A DNA stretch of 64,000 bases from Chitinophaga sancti (GTDB lineage Bacteria > Bacteroidota > Bacteroidia > Chitinophagales > Chitinophagaceae): assembly GCF_034087045.1 (NCBI RefSeq), contig NZ_CP139247.1:4118001-4182000 (forward strand), read 5' to 3'. Position numbers and translations under genes: made by a program. Positions within the stretch are counted from its first letter, which is position 1, and every line of letters begins with the position of its first letter. Below the pieces are notes generated by a model that was given only the letters and a program-made list of their open reading frames with translations, ran no database searches and was not told where the DNA came from. Of the stretch, positions 8,892 through 18,758 are shown one piece after another.

Positions 8892-8970
8892 CGCATCTGA
8901 ATGCATAACAGGCAATATTTGCCGGGTGAATAAAGGATATTCGTTAATTGTTTTAATAAGGTAATAATTC

Positions 8971-9900
8971 ATGTTAGAGCCAAAGTTTAAATTTCCAAAG
9001 CAAACGGCTTTTTACAAAGGAAAGGTAAGAGACGTATACACCATCGATGACAAAGAGATGGTAATGGTAGCCAGTGATCGTATCTCCGCATTCGATGTGG
9101 TACTGCCCCGTCCTATTCCTTACAAAGGTCAGGTGCTGAACCAGGTAGCCGCAATCATGCTGGAAGCTACCAAGGACATCGTGCCTAACTGGGTAAAGGC
9201 TGTGCCCTTGCCAAATGTAACCATCGGCTTAAAATGTGAAACTTTCCCTGTAGAAATGGTGGTTCGTGGTAACCTTACCGGCCATGCCTGGAGAACTTAC
9301 AAAAGCGGTAAACGCGAACTGTGCGGCGTAACTATGCCGGAAGGTCTGAAGGAGAACGACTACTTCCCAACGCCTATCATTACCCCTACGACCAAGGCAC
9401 ACGAAGGTCATGATGAAGATATCTCCCGCGAGGATATCATTGCAAAGGGCCTGGTAAGTAAAGAAGATTACGAAAGACTCGAAAAATACACACTCGCCCT
9501 TTTTGCACGTGGTAAGGAACTGGCTGCTAAACGTGGTTTGATCCTTGTAGATACCAAATATGAATTTGGTAAAATTGGAGACACCATCTATGTGATCGAT
9601 GAGATCCATACACCGGATTCTTCCCGTTACTTCTATGCAGAAGGCTACGAAGAAAAACAAAAAGCGGGCGAACCACAGAAACAGCTCTCAAAAGAATTTG
9701 TACGCGAATGGCTGATGGCAAATGGATTCCAGGGTAAAGAAGGCCAACAGGTGCCTGAAATGACCGATGAATTCGTCAACACCGTGAGCGAACGTTATAT
9801 CGAACTGTTCGAAAATATCACAGGTCAGAAATTCGTGAAGCAAAACATAAGTGAAGCCGATAGCGAAAAAAAGATCATAGAAACACTGAACAGTTTATAA
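8971..9900 (+). CDS. purC: Phosphoribosylaminoimidazole-succinocarboxamide synthase
   Basis: ATP-dependent ligation of aspartate to CAIR, forming SAICAR in de novo purine synthesis. The 309-residue protein shows the SAICAR synthetase signatures YKGKVRDVY (residues about 15-23), [12 protein letters not shown] (about 35-46), [17 protein letters not shown] (about 95) and LVDTKYEFG (about 190). Length matches the longer, yeast-like SAICAR synthetase type found in Bacteroidota. Monocistronic by appearance, with its own -7 element and a GC-rich terminator. Confidence 0.96.
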   Translation: MLEPKFKFPKQTAFYKGKVRDVYTIDDKEMVMVASDRISAFDVVLPRPIPYKGQVLNQVAAIMLEATKDIVPNWVKAVPLPNVTIGLKCETFPVEMVVRGNLTGHAWRTYKSGKRELCGVTMPEGLKENDYFPTPIITPTTKAHEGHDEDISREDIIAKGLVSKEDYERLEKYTLALFARGKELAAKRGLILVDTKYEFGKIGDTIYVIDEIHTPDSSRYFYAEGYEEKQKAGEPQKQLSKEFVREWLMANGFQGKEGQQVPEMTDEFVNTVSERYIELFENITGQKFVKQNISEADSEKKIIETLNSL

Positions 9901-9903
9901 GAG

Positions 9904-9932
9904 AAAGGGGGAGGGGAACCTCTCCCTTTTTT
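9904..9932 (+). terminator. Terminator of purC
   Basis: Stem AAAGGG(G)GAGG / CCTC(T)CCCTTT with loop GGAA, followed by six T. Confidence 0.8.
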
Positions 9933-10004
9933 AATATATTTTGTAGCGCACCTGCTGGCATAAAACGGGAATTTGCTAAACGGATATTTACGAAAGATAG
10001 ACCA

Positions 10005-11801
10005 ATGAAACACCTCGCCGTACTGAATAAATACTTTCTTCGCTATAAATGGCGCTTCCTGCTTGGATTAGTCTGCACAGTCATCTCCATTGTATTCAGT
10101 GTGTTTCAACCTATCATGGTCCGCCAGATCTTCGATTTACTGGCCCAGAACCTCAACAACTATCACCTGATCAGTGATACCAATCTTAAAACCATCTTCC
10201 ACTCAGACTTCTCCAAAGTCCTCGCCTTCTACGGTGTCATGCTGCTCATCTTCGCATTACTGAGTGGTTTCTTCTTATACCTTCAGCGGCAGTCGCTCAT
10301 CGTGATGAGCCGCCACATTGAATTTGACCTCAAGAACGAAATTTACCAGCACTACCAGTTGCTGGATCTCAACTTCTTTAAGATGCACCGTACCGGTGAC
10401 CTCATGAGCCGCATCACGGAAGACGTATCCCGTGTACGTATGTATGTAGGCCCGGCTATCATGTATGCCACCCGCACCATCTTCATGCTTGTGATCGTCG
10501 TATATCTCATGATAGACGTGAACCCTTTGCTTACGCTGTATACCTTGTCACCACTGCCTTTTCTGGCACTTACTATATATTATGTGAACCATATCATTCA
10601 CCGCAAGAGTGAAAAGATACAGGCACAATTATCCAATATCACTTCCATTGCACAGGAGTCTTATTCCGGTATCCGTGTGATCAAATCATATGTACAGGAA
10701 GAAGGGATGATCGGGCATTTTGAAAAAGCCAGCGAAGACTACAAGATCAGCTCAGTCAGTCTTGCAAAGACAGATGCCCTCTTCCAACCCAGCATGGCAC
10801 TGATGATTGGCCTGAGTGTACTCCTCACTATTTTTATCGGTGGTATACAGGTCATCCATGGCAACATCACGGTAGGTAACCTCGCTGAATTTGTGATTTA
10901 TGTAAACATGCTCATGTTTCCATTCCTCTCTATCGGGATGGTGGCAAGTATGATACAACGTGCATCTGCCAGTCAGAAACGTCTGAATGAGTTCCTGGAT
11001 ATCAAGCCGGAAATTTACAACAGACCCGATGCAAGATCCATCGATGTAAAAGGTGAAGTGGTCTTCAAAAATGTCTCTTTCACCTACCCACATACAGGTA
11101 TACAGGCGATCCAAAACTTTAACCTGATGGTAAAACCAGGAGAGAAAGTAGCGGTGATTGGCCGTACCGGTTCCGGCAAGTCTACCCTGGCGCAGTTGCT
11201 GATTCGTATGTATGATCCGCAGGAAGGGGAGGTGATGCTGGATGGTATGGATCTTAGAACCCTGAAACTGGAAGACTTACGTACACAGATCAGTTATGTA
11301 CCACAGGATGTATTCCTGTTTTCAGATACGATCACCAACAATATCCGTTTCGGTACACCTGAAGCCAATGAAGAAACCGTACGCCGTGCAGCCCGCCAGG
11401 CATCGGTGGAGAAGGATATACTGGGATTTCCCGAAGGCTTCAATACAGTAGTAGGGGAGCGGGGTGTGACATTGAGTGGTGGTCAGAAACAACGTATCTC
11501 CATCGCCCGTGGGTTGATCAAAGATCCGAATCTGTTGGTGTTTGATGACTGTCTGTCTGCTGTAGATGCCCGTACGGAGAAAGAGATCATTGGCAATCTG
11601 TATGCATACCTGAAAGACAAAACCGCTATAATTATTACCCATAGGATATTTGCTCTTTTTGAGTTTGATAAGATCATAGTTCTGGATGATGGACGTATCG
11701 TTGAAACCGGCACCCATGAAGAATTATTGTCATTAAACGGGCACTATGCAGAATTATACGCCCGGCAGCAATCTGGTGAAGATGAATCTATAATGGAATA
11801 A
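10005..11801 (+). CDS. ABC exporter, fused permease and ATPase (MsbA/MdlB type)
   Basis: Half-transporter of 598 residues working as a dimer in the inner membrane. Residues 1-330 are a type-1 exporter membrane domain with about six helices (first at about 18-38); residues 345-590 are the nucleotide-binding domain with Walker A GRTGSGKST (about 385), signature LSGGQ (about 489), Walker B LLVFDDCLSAVD (about 508-519) and the switch His in ITHR. The substrate cannot be told from sequence; drug or lipid export is typical. It stands alone between purC and the DUF3276 gene. Walker B ends FDDC rather than the usual DEA: the catalytic Glu after the Walker B Asp is Asp here, seen also in some heterodimeric half-transporters with a degenerate site. 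Confidence 0.9.
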   Translation: MKHLAVLNKYFLRYKWRFLLGLVCTVISIVFSVFQPIMVRQIFDLLAQNLNNYHLISDTNLKTIFHSDFSKVLAFYGVMLLIFALLSGFFLYLQRQSLIVMSRHIEFDLKNEIYQHYQLLDLNFFKMHRTGDLMSRITEDVSRVRMYVGPAIMYATRTIFMLVIVVYLMIDVNPLLTLYTLSPLPFLALTIYYVNHIIHRKSEKIQAQLSNITSIAQESYSGIRVIKSYVQEEGMIGHFEKASEDYKISSVSLAKTDALFQPSMALMIGLSVLLTIFIGGIQVIHGNITVGNLAEFVIYVNMLMFPFLSIGMVASMIQRASASQKRLNEFLDIKPEIYNRPDARSIDVKGEVVFKNVSFTYPHTGIQAIQNFNLMVKPGEKVAVIGRTGSGKSTLAQLLIRMYDPQEGEVMLDGMDLRTLKLEDLRTQISYVPQDVFLFSDTITNNIRFGTPEANEETVRRAARQASVEKDILGFPEGFNTVVGERGVTLSGGQKQRISIARGLIKDPNLLVFDDCLSAVDARTEKEIIGNLYAYLKDKTAIIITHRIFALFEFDKIIVLDDGRIVETGTHEELLSLNGHYAELYARQQSGEDESIME

Positions 11802-11878
11802 GGATCAAAATCTTATACATGCCTGAAAACCAGTACCTAAGCTGAGTTTCTATCATTTTTCAAAATCATTTAAAATTA

Positions 11879-11909
11879 TTTTGATATTTGTAAAACAATA
11901 GTATATTTG
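11879..11909 (+). promoter_or_regulatory. Promoter of the DUF3276 gene
   Basis: -33 TTTTG (11879-11883), 18-base spacer, -7 TATATTTG followed by T (11902-11909). This is one of the best complete Bacteroidota-type promoters here, giving a leader of roughly 47 bases. Confidence 0.65.
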
Positions 11910-11960
11910 TTGCTTATTGGAAAAAGGATTTGATTCGTTAACAACTTAAATCTATCAACT

Positions 11961-12401
11961 GTGGCGTACGAAAATACCAATCAGCAGGAAAGAAATAATG
12001 ACAGTATCTTTTCTAAACGATTGAAAGCGGGCAAAAGAAGAACATACTTCTTTGATGTAAAGACCACTCGGGGAAATGATTACTTTCTGACCATTACAGA
12101 AAGCAAAAAGCGCTTTAATGACAATGGTTATGACAGGCACAAAGTGTTCCTGTACAAGGAGGACTTCAACAAGTTCCTGAATGCATTAACAGAGACCATC
12201 AACTACGTGAAGACTGAGTTGATGCCCGACTTCGATTTTGATGCCTACAATCACGACTATGTGCGTGATGATGAAGATGGAGAAGGCGCAGAAGGAACTT
12301 CTTCTTCTGATGCTGCTGTGGAAGCCGCTGTCGAAGCTGCTGCTGCACCTGCCGCTACTGCATCTGCTACTTCACATAGTGAAGATGTAGATAAGTGGTA
12401 A
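11961..12401 (+). CDS. DUF3276 PUR-alpha-like nucleic-acid-binding protein
   Basis: Small protein (146 residues) with one PUR-type repeat: IFSKRLKAGKRRTYFFDVKTTRGNDYFLTITES (about 17-50) followed by a helix (KVFLYKEDFNKFLNALTETINYV). Relatives (the bacterial PUR family, such as Borrelia BpuR) bind single-stranded DNA or RNA. The last 45 residues are an acidic, Ala-rich, low-complexity tail (DEDGEGAEG then Ala/Glu-rich), probably disordered. The start is GTG. It is nearly universal in Bacteroidota, and a strong promoter and terminator frame it. Confidence 0.85.
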   Translation: MAYENTNQQERNNDSIFSKRLKAGKRRTYFFDVKTTRGNDYFLTITESKKRFNDNGYDRHKVFLYKEDFNKFLNALTETINYVKTELMPDFDFDAYNHDYVRDDEDGEGAEGTSSSDAAVEAAVEAAAAPAATASATSHSEDVDKW

Positions 12402-12436
12402 GGAAGGCTAAAATTGACTTCTTAAACTTCTTATAC

Positions 12437-12468
12437 GACCTCTGGATTTTTCCAGAGGTCTTTTTTTT
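12437..12468 (+). terminator. Terminator of the DUF3276 gene
   Basis: Perfect nine-pair stem GACCTCTGG / CCAGAGGTC with a six-base loop, followed by eight T. Confidence 0.9.
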
Positions 12469-12470
12469 AT

Positions 12471-12511
12471 AATAAGAGAGGGGTTGGCTATAGGCCAACC
12501 CCTCTCTTATT
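12471..12511. terminator. Long palindrome between convergent genes
   Basis: Eighteen-base arms (AATAAGAGAGGGGTTGGC and its complement) around the loop TATAG, between the DUF3276 terminator and the pgi stop. Likely blocks read-through from pgi, although no T-run follows on the minus strand. Confidence 0.6.
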
Positions 12512-12529
12512 ATTGTTTCAAATTGAAGC

Positions 12530-14182
12530 TTACTTTTTCATCTTCTTCCACTCATTGATCAATCCATTTGTTGAACTATCATGACTGGATATTGCTGCAT
12601 CACTCACCAACTCAGGCAGGATCTTATTCGCCAGCTGCTTACCTAATTCAACACCCCACTGATCAAAGCTATAGATATTCCAGATCACACCCTGCACAAA
12701 GATCTTATGCTCATACAGTGCCACCAGTGAACCTAACGTTCTTGGATCAATCTCTTTCACCAGGAATGAATTCGTAGGTCTGTTACCGGTAAACACTTTA
12801 TAAGGCGTCAACTGTGCAATCTCTTCTTCTTTCAATCCCTGTTTCACTAATTCCGCTTTCACTTCTTCTTCACTCTTACCATTCATCAATGCTTCTGTTT
12901 GCGCAAAGAAGTTAGACAACAGTTTTACATGATGATCACCAATCGGGTTATGACTGATAGCAGGTGCGATAAAGTCAGCCGGAATAATACGTGTACCCTG
13001 ATGGATCAGCTGGTAAAACGCATGCTGTCCATTTGTACCTGGCTCACCCCATACAATCGGACCGGTTTCGTAATTTACTGCATTACCATTGCGATCTACA
13101 TACTTACCATTGCTCTCCATATTACCCTGTTGGAAATAAGCAGCAAAACGATGCATATATTGATCATAAGCTAAGATAGCTTCAGTGGCAGTGCCAAAGA
13201 AGTTACCATACCACAGACCCACCAGTGCCATGATAGCCGGAATATTCTTCTCTAACGGCGTATGCTGGAAATGCTTATCCACTGCATGTGCACCTTCCAG
13301 CAATTGTTTGAAATTATCAAATCCTACAGTCAGCGCAATGCTCAATCCAATAGCGGACCACAGTGAATAACGTCCACCTACCCAATCCCAGAACTCGAAC
13401 ATGTTCGCTGGATCGATACCAAACTCCTTCACAGCTTTTTCATTGGTAGACAATGCAGCAAAATGTTTTGCTACAAACTTTTCATCCTTCGCATGCTCAA
13501 GGAACCAGCTGCGCGCAGTCAGCGCATTAGTCATCGTCTCCTGCGTAGTGAAAGTCTTGGAAGCAACTAAGAACAGGGTCTCTTCCGGATTTACTTTCTT
13601 CAGTGTCTCTGCGATATGAGTACCATCTACATTAGACACGAAGTAAGGTTGCATATCTTTTTTCCAGTAAGGCTTCAGTGCTTCAGTCACCATTACCGGA
13701 CCTAAATCAGAACCACCAATACCAATATTCACGATATAACGTATAGGTTTGCCAGTATATCCTTTCCATTCACCACTGTGCACGCGCTCGCAAAACTCTT
13801 CCATCTTCTTCTGCACCGCCTTTACATCCGGCATTACATCTTTACCATCCAGCAGCACAGGATCGCCAGAGAAATTGCGCAATGCAGTATGCAGCACTGC
13901 TCTGTTCTCAGTAGCATTTATTTTTTCAGCGCTGAACATTGCTTTAATGCCATCTTCCACACCACACTCTTTCGCCAGTGCAAACAGCTTCGTCAGCGTT
14001 TCTTCTGTAATGATGTTCTTTGAATAGTCGAACAGGATATTTTCAAAACGCAGATTAAATTTTTTAAATCTTTCGCCATCTTCCGCAAACAAAGTGCGCA
14101 TGTGCGTTTGTTTCATCTTGTCTGCGTGTTTCAGCAGCTCCTGCCAGGCTTGTGTTGTTTCAGGATTTGTCGTTGGGAACAT
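12530..14182 (-). CDS. pgi: Glucose-6-phosphate isomerase
   Basis: Interconverts glucose-6-phosphate and fructose-6-phosphate in glycolysis and gluconeogenesis. The 550-residue protein is of the long bacterial/eukaryotic PGI type, with [15 protein letters not shown] (about residue 152), the PGI signature region [15 protein letters not shown] (about 265) and the late [19 protein letters not shown] (about 500). All expected regions are present with no truncation. Its -7 element is at 14202-14209, 20 bases before the ATG. It faces the DUF3276 gene convergently. Confidence 0.97.
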   Translation of the reverse strand: MFPTTNPETTQAWQELLKHADKMKQTHMRTLFAEDGERFKKFNLRFENILFDYSKNIITEETLTKLFALAKECGVEDGIKAMFSAEKINATENRAVLHTALRNFSGDPVLLDGKDVMPDVKAVQKKMEEFCERVHSGEWKGYTGKPIRYIVNIGIGGSDLGPVMVTEALKPYWKKDMQPYFVSNVDGTHIAETLKKVNPEETLFLVASKTFTTQETMTNALTARSWFLEHAKDEKFVAKHFAALSTNEKAVKEFGIDPANMFEFWDWVGGRYSLWSAIGLSIALTVGFDNFKQLLEGAHAVDKHFQHTPLEKNIPAIMALVGLWYGNFFGTATEAILAYDQYMHRFAAYFQQGNMESNGKYVDRNGNAVNYETGPIVWGEPGTNGQHAFYQLIHQGTRIIPADFIAPAISHNPIGDHHVKLLSNFFAQTEALMNGKSEEEVKAELVKQGLKEEEIAQLTPYKVFTGNRPTNSFLVKEIDPRTLGSLVALYEHKIFVQGVIWNIYSFDQWGVELGKQLANKILPELVSDAAISSHDSSTNGLINEWKKMKK

Positions 14183-14201
14183 GAGTTGATTTTTTAGTCT
14201 C

Positions 14202-14209
14202 CAAATGTA
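14202..14209 (-). promoter_or_regulatory. -7 element of pgi
   Basis: Minus-strand TACATTTG, matching TAnnTTTG, in the short gap between the TspO-like stop and the pgi start, so pgi can be transcribed separately from the upstream gene. Confidence 0.45.
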
Positions 14210-14214
14210 ATAAA

Positions 14215-15015
14215 TTATTTAACGGCCTTTTTATGAAATGCCTCCCTAACGCCTGCAATCAGCACAACGCCGATCGCCGTCAGGCAACATACGATCACTG
14301 GCAGGGCCATGGTCGTTACCTCACTCTGCCGTTTGGCAATGATACCATAAAATGCCCAGATAGCTACCATTCCTGCTACGATATTATGTCGCTTTACTAC
14401 CAGCAGGGTAGCGCCTACACAGGCTACCAGGATGAGTATAGCCGTAATAGGAACGCTCATGCCATCAAAGCCGGTATACACCATCAGGGCTGCAATATTG
14501 GCCATCGTAGCTACACAGATCCAGCCCAGGTACAGGCTGAAGGGAACGTGTATCAGCCATTGCACGGAACGGCTGGCGCCCGGCGCAGCAATATTAAAAT
14601 TTAAATGGATAGCCAGCAATGATATTAATAAGGTGAGCATCAGTAATATCGCCAATGGAATTAGTTCATAGTGCCAGGCAAATAGCCAGCAACAGTTTGC
14701 CATACAACTGATCAACCACCAACCGCGCATCCTTTCCATAAATCGTTCCAGTATTTCCTCATATCCGGGCGCAAACGCCAGCCAAAGCTGGTAGATAATA
14801 AACCCCAGCAATGCCAGGTAAATCACGCCCCATATTGAAAAGGTAAAACCCGCAGGCACAAAGAGGTTATCGTACTTTTCCGACACCTGTGCGGTGGTAT
14901 GGCCGTTGATCATGCCCAAAGCGGCAAGTGCATTCACACCAATGACCATCAGATACCCTATAGTGTTAAAAATCGCGCTGTTCTTGTAATAAAGGGTTTC
15001 ATGGGAGTCTTTCAT
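14215..15015 (-). CDS. TspO/MBR-like tryptophan-rich membrane protein
   Basis: Integral membrane protein of 266 residues with seven or eight hydrophobic segments. [22 protein letters not shown] (about residues 51-72) resembles the TspO F.P.G..F...W signature, and many Trp residues follow ([19 protein letters not shown], about 110-128). The fit is to the longer Bacteroidota tryptophan-rich sensory protein family, about 100 residues longer than classical TspO. Ligand and role are unknown; porphyrin or light-stress roles are known only for short TspO. It lies upstream of pgi on the same strand and diverges from prfB. Confidence 0.7.
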   Translation of the reverse strand: MKDSHETLYYKNSAIFNTIGYLMVIGVNALAALGMINGHTTAQVSEKYDNLFVPAGFTFSIWGVIYLALLGFIIYQLWLAFAPGYEEILERFMERMRGWWLISCMANCCWLFAWHYELIPLAILLMLTLLISLLAIHLNFNIAAPGASRSVQWLIHVPFSLYLGWICVATMANIAALMVYTGFDGMSVPITAILILVACVGATLLVVKRHNIVAGMVAIWAFYGIIAKRQSEVTTMALPVIVCCLTAIGVVLIAGVREAFHKKAVK

Positions 15016-15088
15016 GGATAGTTAAAAATTTTAATTTAAGGGCGAAGAATAATGTCAGAGTGCAACAAATATTGTTCCCCTTTTTCCT

Positions 15089-15096
15089 TACATTTG
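15089..15096 (+). promoter_or_regulatory. -7 element of prfB
   Basis: TACATTTG followed by C, ending nine bases before the prfB ATG at 15105. If used, the transcript is almost leaderless. Confidence 0.5.
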
Positions 15097-15104
15097 CCAC
15101 CATT

Positions 15105-16194
15105 ATGACAGCAGAACAACTCAAAGCTATGAGGGACCGTCTCCATGTCCTGGGAGGTTTTCTTTAACGTCCAGGACCGCATAGCCAAAATCGAAAATGA
15201 CAAACAATTATCGTTAGCCCCCGGCTTCTGGGACGACAATGCCCGGGCTACGTCAATTCTGAAAGAGATCAAAGTCAACAAGTTCTGGGTCGATCTTTAC
15301 GAGCAGGTGAAAACCTCTATTGAAGATAGCGCGGTACTGCTGGACTTCCAGAAAGAGGGTGAAGCCTCTGAAGAAGAAGTAGCAGCTGCATACCAGGGAG
15401 CAGTGGCCGCTTTGGATGAATTGGAATTCAAGTCTACCTTGAACGAACCGGAAGACGAGATGCCGGCAGTACTCACCATCAACTCAGGTGCCGGTGGTAC
15501 CGAGAGCCAGGATTGGGCCGAGATGCTGTTGCGTATGTATCGTATGTACGGTGAAAAACAAGGCTGGAAAGTATCTGAAATCGACGTGCAATACGGGGAT
15601 GGTGCTGGTATCAAATCAGCTTCCCTGGAGTTCGACGGTAGCTTTGCCTATGGATTGCTGAAAGCTGAAAGCGGGGTACACCGTCTGGTACGTATATCTC
15701 CGTTTGACGCGAATGCCCGCAGGCATACTTCATTTGCTTCAGTCTATGTGTATCCGTTGGTGGACGATACCATCGAAATTGCCGTGAACCCGGCCGACCT
15801 GGAATGGGAATTCTACCGTTCCGGTGGTAAGGGCGGACAGAACGTCAATAAGGTGGAAACAGCCGTGCGACTCAAGCACATTCCTACAGGCATCATCGTA
15901 GAATGCCAGCAGGCCCGTACACAGGGTGAAAACCGTGAGAAGGCATTGACCATGTTGAAATCACGCCTGTATGAGGAAGAGCTGCGCAAGCGCGAAGAGC
16001 TGAAAAATGCCGCTAACGCCAATAAGCGTAAAATCGAATGGGGCTCACAGATCCGTTCCTATGTATTCCATCCGTACAAGATGATCAAAGATCACCGTAC
16101 AGATTTTGAAGTAGGTAACGTTGGGCCTGTAATGGACGGAGAACTGGAAGGCTTTATTAAAGCTTACCTGATGATGTCCAAAGAAAATAATTGA
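15105..16194 (+). CDS. prfB: Peptide chain release factor 2, expressed by programmed +1 frameshift
   Basis: RF2 ends translation at UGA and UAA. The gene is in two frames. The first (15105-15164) encodes [20 protein letters not shown] and meets TAA at 15165-15167. A +1 shift at CTT TAA C continues as [12 protein letters not shown] and on to 16194, giving about 363 residues, the normal RF2 length. The second frame contains the SPF tripeptide that recognises UGA/UAA ([18 protein letters not shown]) and the catalytic GGQ loop ([19 protein letters not shown]). An internal ATG at 15145 opens the long frame but lacks the N-terminus, so it is not the true start. Expression should be autoregulated through RF2 level. 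Confidence 0.93.
15153..15168 (+). promoter_or_regulatory. RF2 autoregulatory +1 frameshift site
   Basis: Slippery CTT followed by the in-frame stop TAA and C (15162-15168), preceded by the internal Shine-Dalgarno-like GGGAGG about four bases upstream of CTT. The layout is that of the classical RF2 site, but the classical stop is TGA and here it is TAA. Confidence 0.88.
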
Positions 16195-16209
16195 TGTTTT
16201 TAATGTGAA

Positions 16210-16238
16210 AAGGCCCTTCCAGCAGGAGGGGCTTTTTT
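16210..16238 (+). terminator. Terminator of prfB
   Basis: Eleven-pair stem around loop AGCA (two G-T pairs) followed by a T-run. Confidence 0.8.
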
Positions 16239-16286
16239 GATTTAGGGAATTGTTTTTTGACCACCTGCCTGGTGTGTTTTTTTTTC

Positions 16287-16340
16287 TGAAAATGGTTTTC
16301 ATCCCCGTTGGTGAATAACCGCTTTTCATGAATGTTTTAT
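16287..16340. repeat. Dispersed intergenic repeat, copy A
   Basis: About 54 bases beginning TGAAAATGGTTTTCATCC and ending in TCATGAATGTTTTA. It matches 41418-41471 with roughly 85 percent identity by eye. Lies between prfB and pruA, inside an open frame upstream of pruA that I do not consider coding. Confidence 0.75.
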
Positions 16341-16480
16341 TTTGGCAGAATGGAATACATCCCCATCCGGCCCTAGGCCATTCAAACCCCGCGGGAAGTC
16401 CCGGTGTTGAAGACATCCGTGATTTGTCGCGCAAAGACACTAATTTTACTTATTATCGTTACAACAAAAACTCTTTGAGA

Positions 16481-18112
16481 ATGCACAACGCTTATTTTCA
16501 TTTTGCTGCACCGGCAAATGAACCGGTTTACAGCTATGCACCCGGATCGCCAGAAAAGGTTGCATTGAAAAAGCAACTATCTGCCTTTAAGGCGCAACAG
16601 GCGGATATTCCTATGTACATCAACAACCAGGAAATCCGCACAGGAAAAACCGTTGACCTGCGCCCTCCACACGAAATCAAGCACAAACTGGGTCATTTCC
16701 ACATGGGCGATGCCTCCCATATCAATGATGCCATCGCAGCAGCATTGGCCGCTAAAGAACAGTGGGCTGCTACTACATGGGAACAACGCGCTGCTATCTT
16801 CCTGAAAGCCGCTGAACTGATTGCTACTAAATATCGCTATCACATGAATGCTGCGACCATGCTCGGTCAAAGCAAAAATGCCTACCAGGCCGAGATCGAT
16901 AGCGCCTGCGAACTGATCGACTTCCTGCGTTATAATGTGCATTTCCTCTCTGAGATCTATAAACAACAACCTGTCAGCTCCCCAGGGGTTCACAACCGTA
17001 CCGAATACCGTCCGCTGGAAGGTTTCGTACTGGCAGTGACACCGTTCAACTTCACAGCGATTGCAGGCAACCTGCCTACATCTGCTGCGATGTGTGGGAA
17101 TGTAGTCGTATGGAAACCAGCAGATACCCAGGTATTCGCTGCACATGTGTTCATGCAGATCATGATCGAAGCCGGCTTACCTGCTGGTGTGATCAACCTC
17201 GTATATGTGGATGGTCCTAAACTGGGTGATATCTGTTTTAGTCATCCTGAATTTGCAGGTATTCACTTCACCGGTTCTACTGCTGTGTTCCAGCATATGT
17301 GGCAGACGATCGGTCAGAACATCAATAAATACAAAGCATACCCACGCATTGTAGGCGAAACGGGTGGTAAAGATTTCGTACTGGCACATGCATCTGCAGA
17401 TGTGGATGTAACTGCGATTGCACTGGCACGTGGTGCATTTGAATACCAGGGTCAGAAATGCTCTGCAGCGAGTCGCGCTTACCTGCCTTCTAACATTGCC
17501 GAAGCGGTAAAAACCCGTCTGCTGGCAGAACTGAAGACCATGAAAATGGGTACAGTAGAAGACTTCAGCAACTTTATCAATGCAGTGATCGACGAGCGTT
17601 CATTCAATAAGATCACCAACTATATTGAGAATGCAAAGAAAGATCCTGCTGCAAAGATCATTGCTGGGGGTAACTATAATAAGACAGAAGGTTACTTTAT
17701 CGAACCCACTGTGATCGAAGTAACAGATCCGAAATACATAACGATGTGCGAAGAGATCTTCGGCCCCGTATTGACGATCTACACTTATGATGCAGATAAA
17801 TTTGAGGAAATTATCGGGGTGGTAGATAGCAGCTCTGCATATGCATTGACTGGTTCTATCATTGCACAGGATCGTTATGCAATTGACCTGGCTACAAAGA
17901 AGCTGGTAAATGCTGCGGGTAATTTCTATATTAATGATAAACCGACAGGTGCGGTGGTAGGACAACAGCCTTTTGGTGGTGCGAGAGCTTCTGGTACGAA
18001 TGATAAGGCGGGGTCTATGCTGAACCTGTACAGGTGGTTGAGTGCAAGGACGATTAAGGAGACGCTGGTACCGCCTACGGAGTATGGGTATCCGTTTGTG
18101 AAAGAAGCGTAA
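16481..18112 (+). CDS. pruA: 1-pyrroline-5-carboxylate dehydrogenase
   Basis: Oxidises glutamate-gamma-semialdehyde to glutamate with NAD+, the second step of proline degradation. The 543-residue protein is an aldehyde dehydrogenase of the P5CDH group: TPFNFTAIAGNLPTSAAMCGN (about 188-208), the Glu motif GETGGKDF (about 307) and the catalytic Cys in FEYQGQKCSAASRAY (about 339). The open frame extends 51 codons upstream, but that part overlaps the dispersed repeat and looks non-coding; MHNAYFHFAAP is the family-like start. The proline dehydrogenase partner is not adjacent. Confidence 0.94.
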   Translation: MHNAYFHFAAPANEPVYSYAPGSPEKVALKKQLSAFKAQQADIPMYINNQEIRTGKTVDLRPPHEIKHKLGHFHMGDASHINDAIAAALAAKEQWAATTWEQRAAIFLKAAELIATKYRYHMNAATMLGQSKNAYQAEIDSACELIDFLRYNVHFLSEIYKQQPVSSPGVHNRTEYRPLEGFVLAVTPFNFTAIAGNLPTSAAMCGNVVVWKPADTQVFAAHVFMQIMIEAGLPAGVINLVYVDGPKLGDICFSHPEFAGIHFTGSTAVFQHMWQTIGQNINKYKAYPRIVGETGGKDFVLAHASADVDVTAIALARGAFEYQGQKCSAASRAYLPSNIAEAVKTRLLAELKTMKMGTVEDFSNFINAVIDERSFNKITNYIENAKKDPAAKIIAGGNYNKTEGYFIEPTVIEVTDPKYITMCEEIFGPVLTIYTYDADKFEEIIGVVDSSSAYALTGSIIAQDRYAIDLATKKLVNAAGNFYINDKPTGAVVGQQPFGGARASGTNDKAGSMLNLYRWLSARTIKETLVPPTEYGYPFVKEA

Positions 18113-18118
18113 GTTATA

Positions 18119-18148
18119 ATAAGGGCACTTCGAAAGAAGTGCCCTTAT
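18119..18148. terminator. Bidirectional terminator between pruA and the peroxiredoxin gene
   Basis: Perfect 13-pair stem ATAAGGGCACTTC / GAAGTGCCCTTAT with GAAA loop between two convergent genes. Confidence 0.85.
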
Positions 18149-18151
18149 ACA

Positions 18152-18661
18152 TTATTTAATCCCCTTCAACGCCGCCAGCGACTCCGTCACATGCTTCTCC
18201 CCATCTTTCATACTATTAAAAGTATGCACCACTACTCCCTGCTTATCCACCACATAAGTCACCCTCCCCGGAATCACAAACGTCTTCGGCACCCCAAATA
18301 ACTTCCGCACACTATTAGACGTATCGGCCAATAACGTAAATGGCAGATTATGATGCTGCGCAAACTTTTTATGCGAAGCCACCCCATCAGAACTAATCCC
18401 AATCACCTTCGCCCCATACTGGGAAAATGCCGTATAAGAATCCCTGAAAGAACACGCCTCTTTCGTACACACACTGGTCTCATCCTTTGGATAAAAATAG
18501 ATCACCAATGGCTGTTTTCCCAGCACAGAATTGATATCAAACGTATTACCATCCTGGTCCTTGAGCTGAAAAGCCGGTACTTTATCACCTACTTTCAGCT
18601 GGGATTTGGAATTACATGCAAAAACAAAGAAGGACAATGAAAACATAAGAAGCTGCTTCAT
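18152..18661 (-). CDS. Exported PrxQ/BCP-type peroxiredoxin lipoprotein
   Basis: Thiol peroxidase of the AhpC/TSA superfamily, 169 residues. The chosen start gives a short signal peptide with lipobox FVFAC (Cys at about 16), so it is probably membrane-anchored outside the cytoplasm. The thioredoxin-fold domain has the peroxidatic Cys and a second Cys five residues later in TSVCTKEACSF (about 64-74), the PrxQ arrangement. It starts close to, and divergent from, pyrR. A start ten codons earlier exists but would spoil the signal peptide. Confidence 0.88.
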   Translation of the reverse strand: MKQLLMFSLSFFVFACNSKSQLKVGDKVPAFQLKDQDGNTFDINSVLGKQPLVIYFYPKDETSVCTKEACSFRDSYTAFSQYGAKVIGISSDGVASHKKFAQHHNLPFTLLADTSNSVRKLFGVPKTFVIPGRVTYVVDKQGVVVHTFNSMKDGEKHVTESLAALKGIK

Positions 18662-18758
18662 ATAATTTATGATTAAGTTAACCGTATGCAAGATATACGT
18701 ATTTTTTGGCCCCCGGTATTTTCATATTCCTTATTTTTACCCCCTAAAACTGCATACT

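Noticed and set aside
15145..16194. RF2 starting at the internal ATG without frameshift
   Set aside because: The upstream frame encodes an RF2-like N-terminus and ends at a slippery CTT-stop-C with an internal Shine-Dalgarno-like motif.
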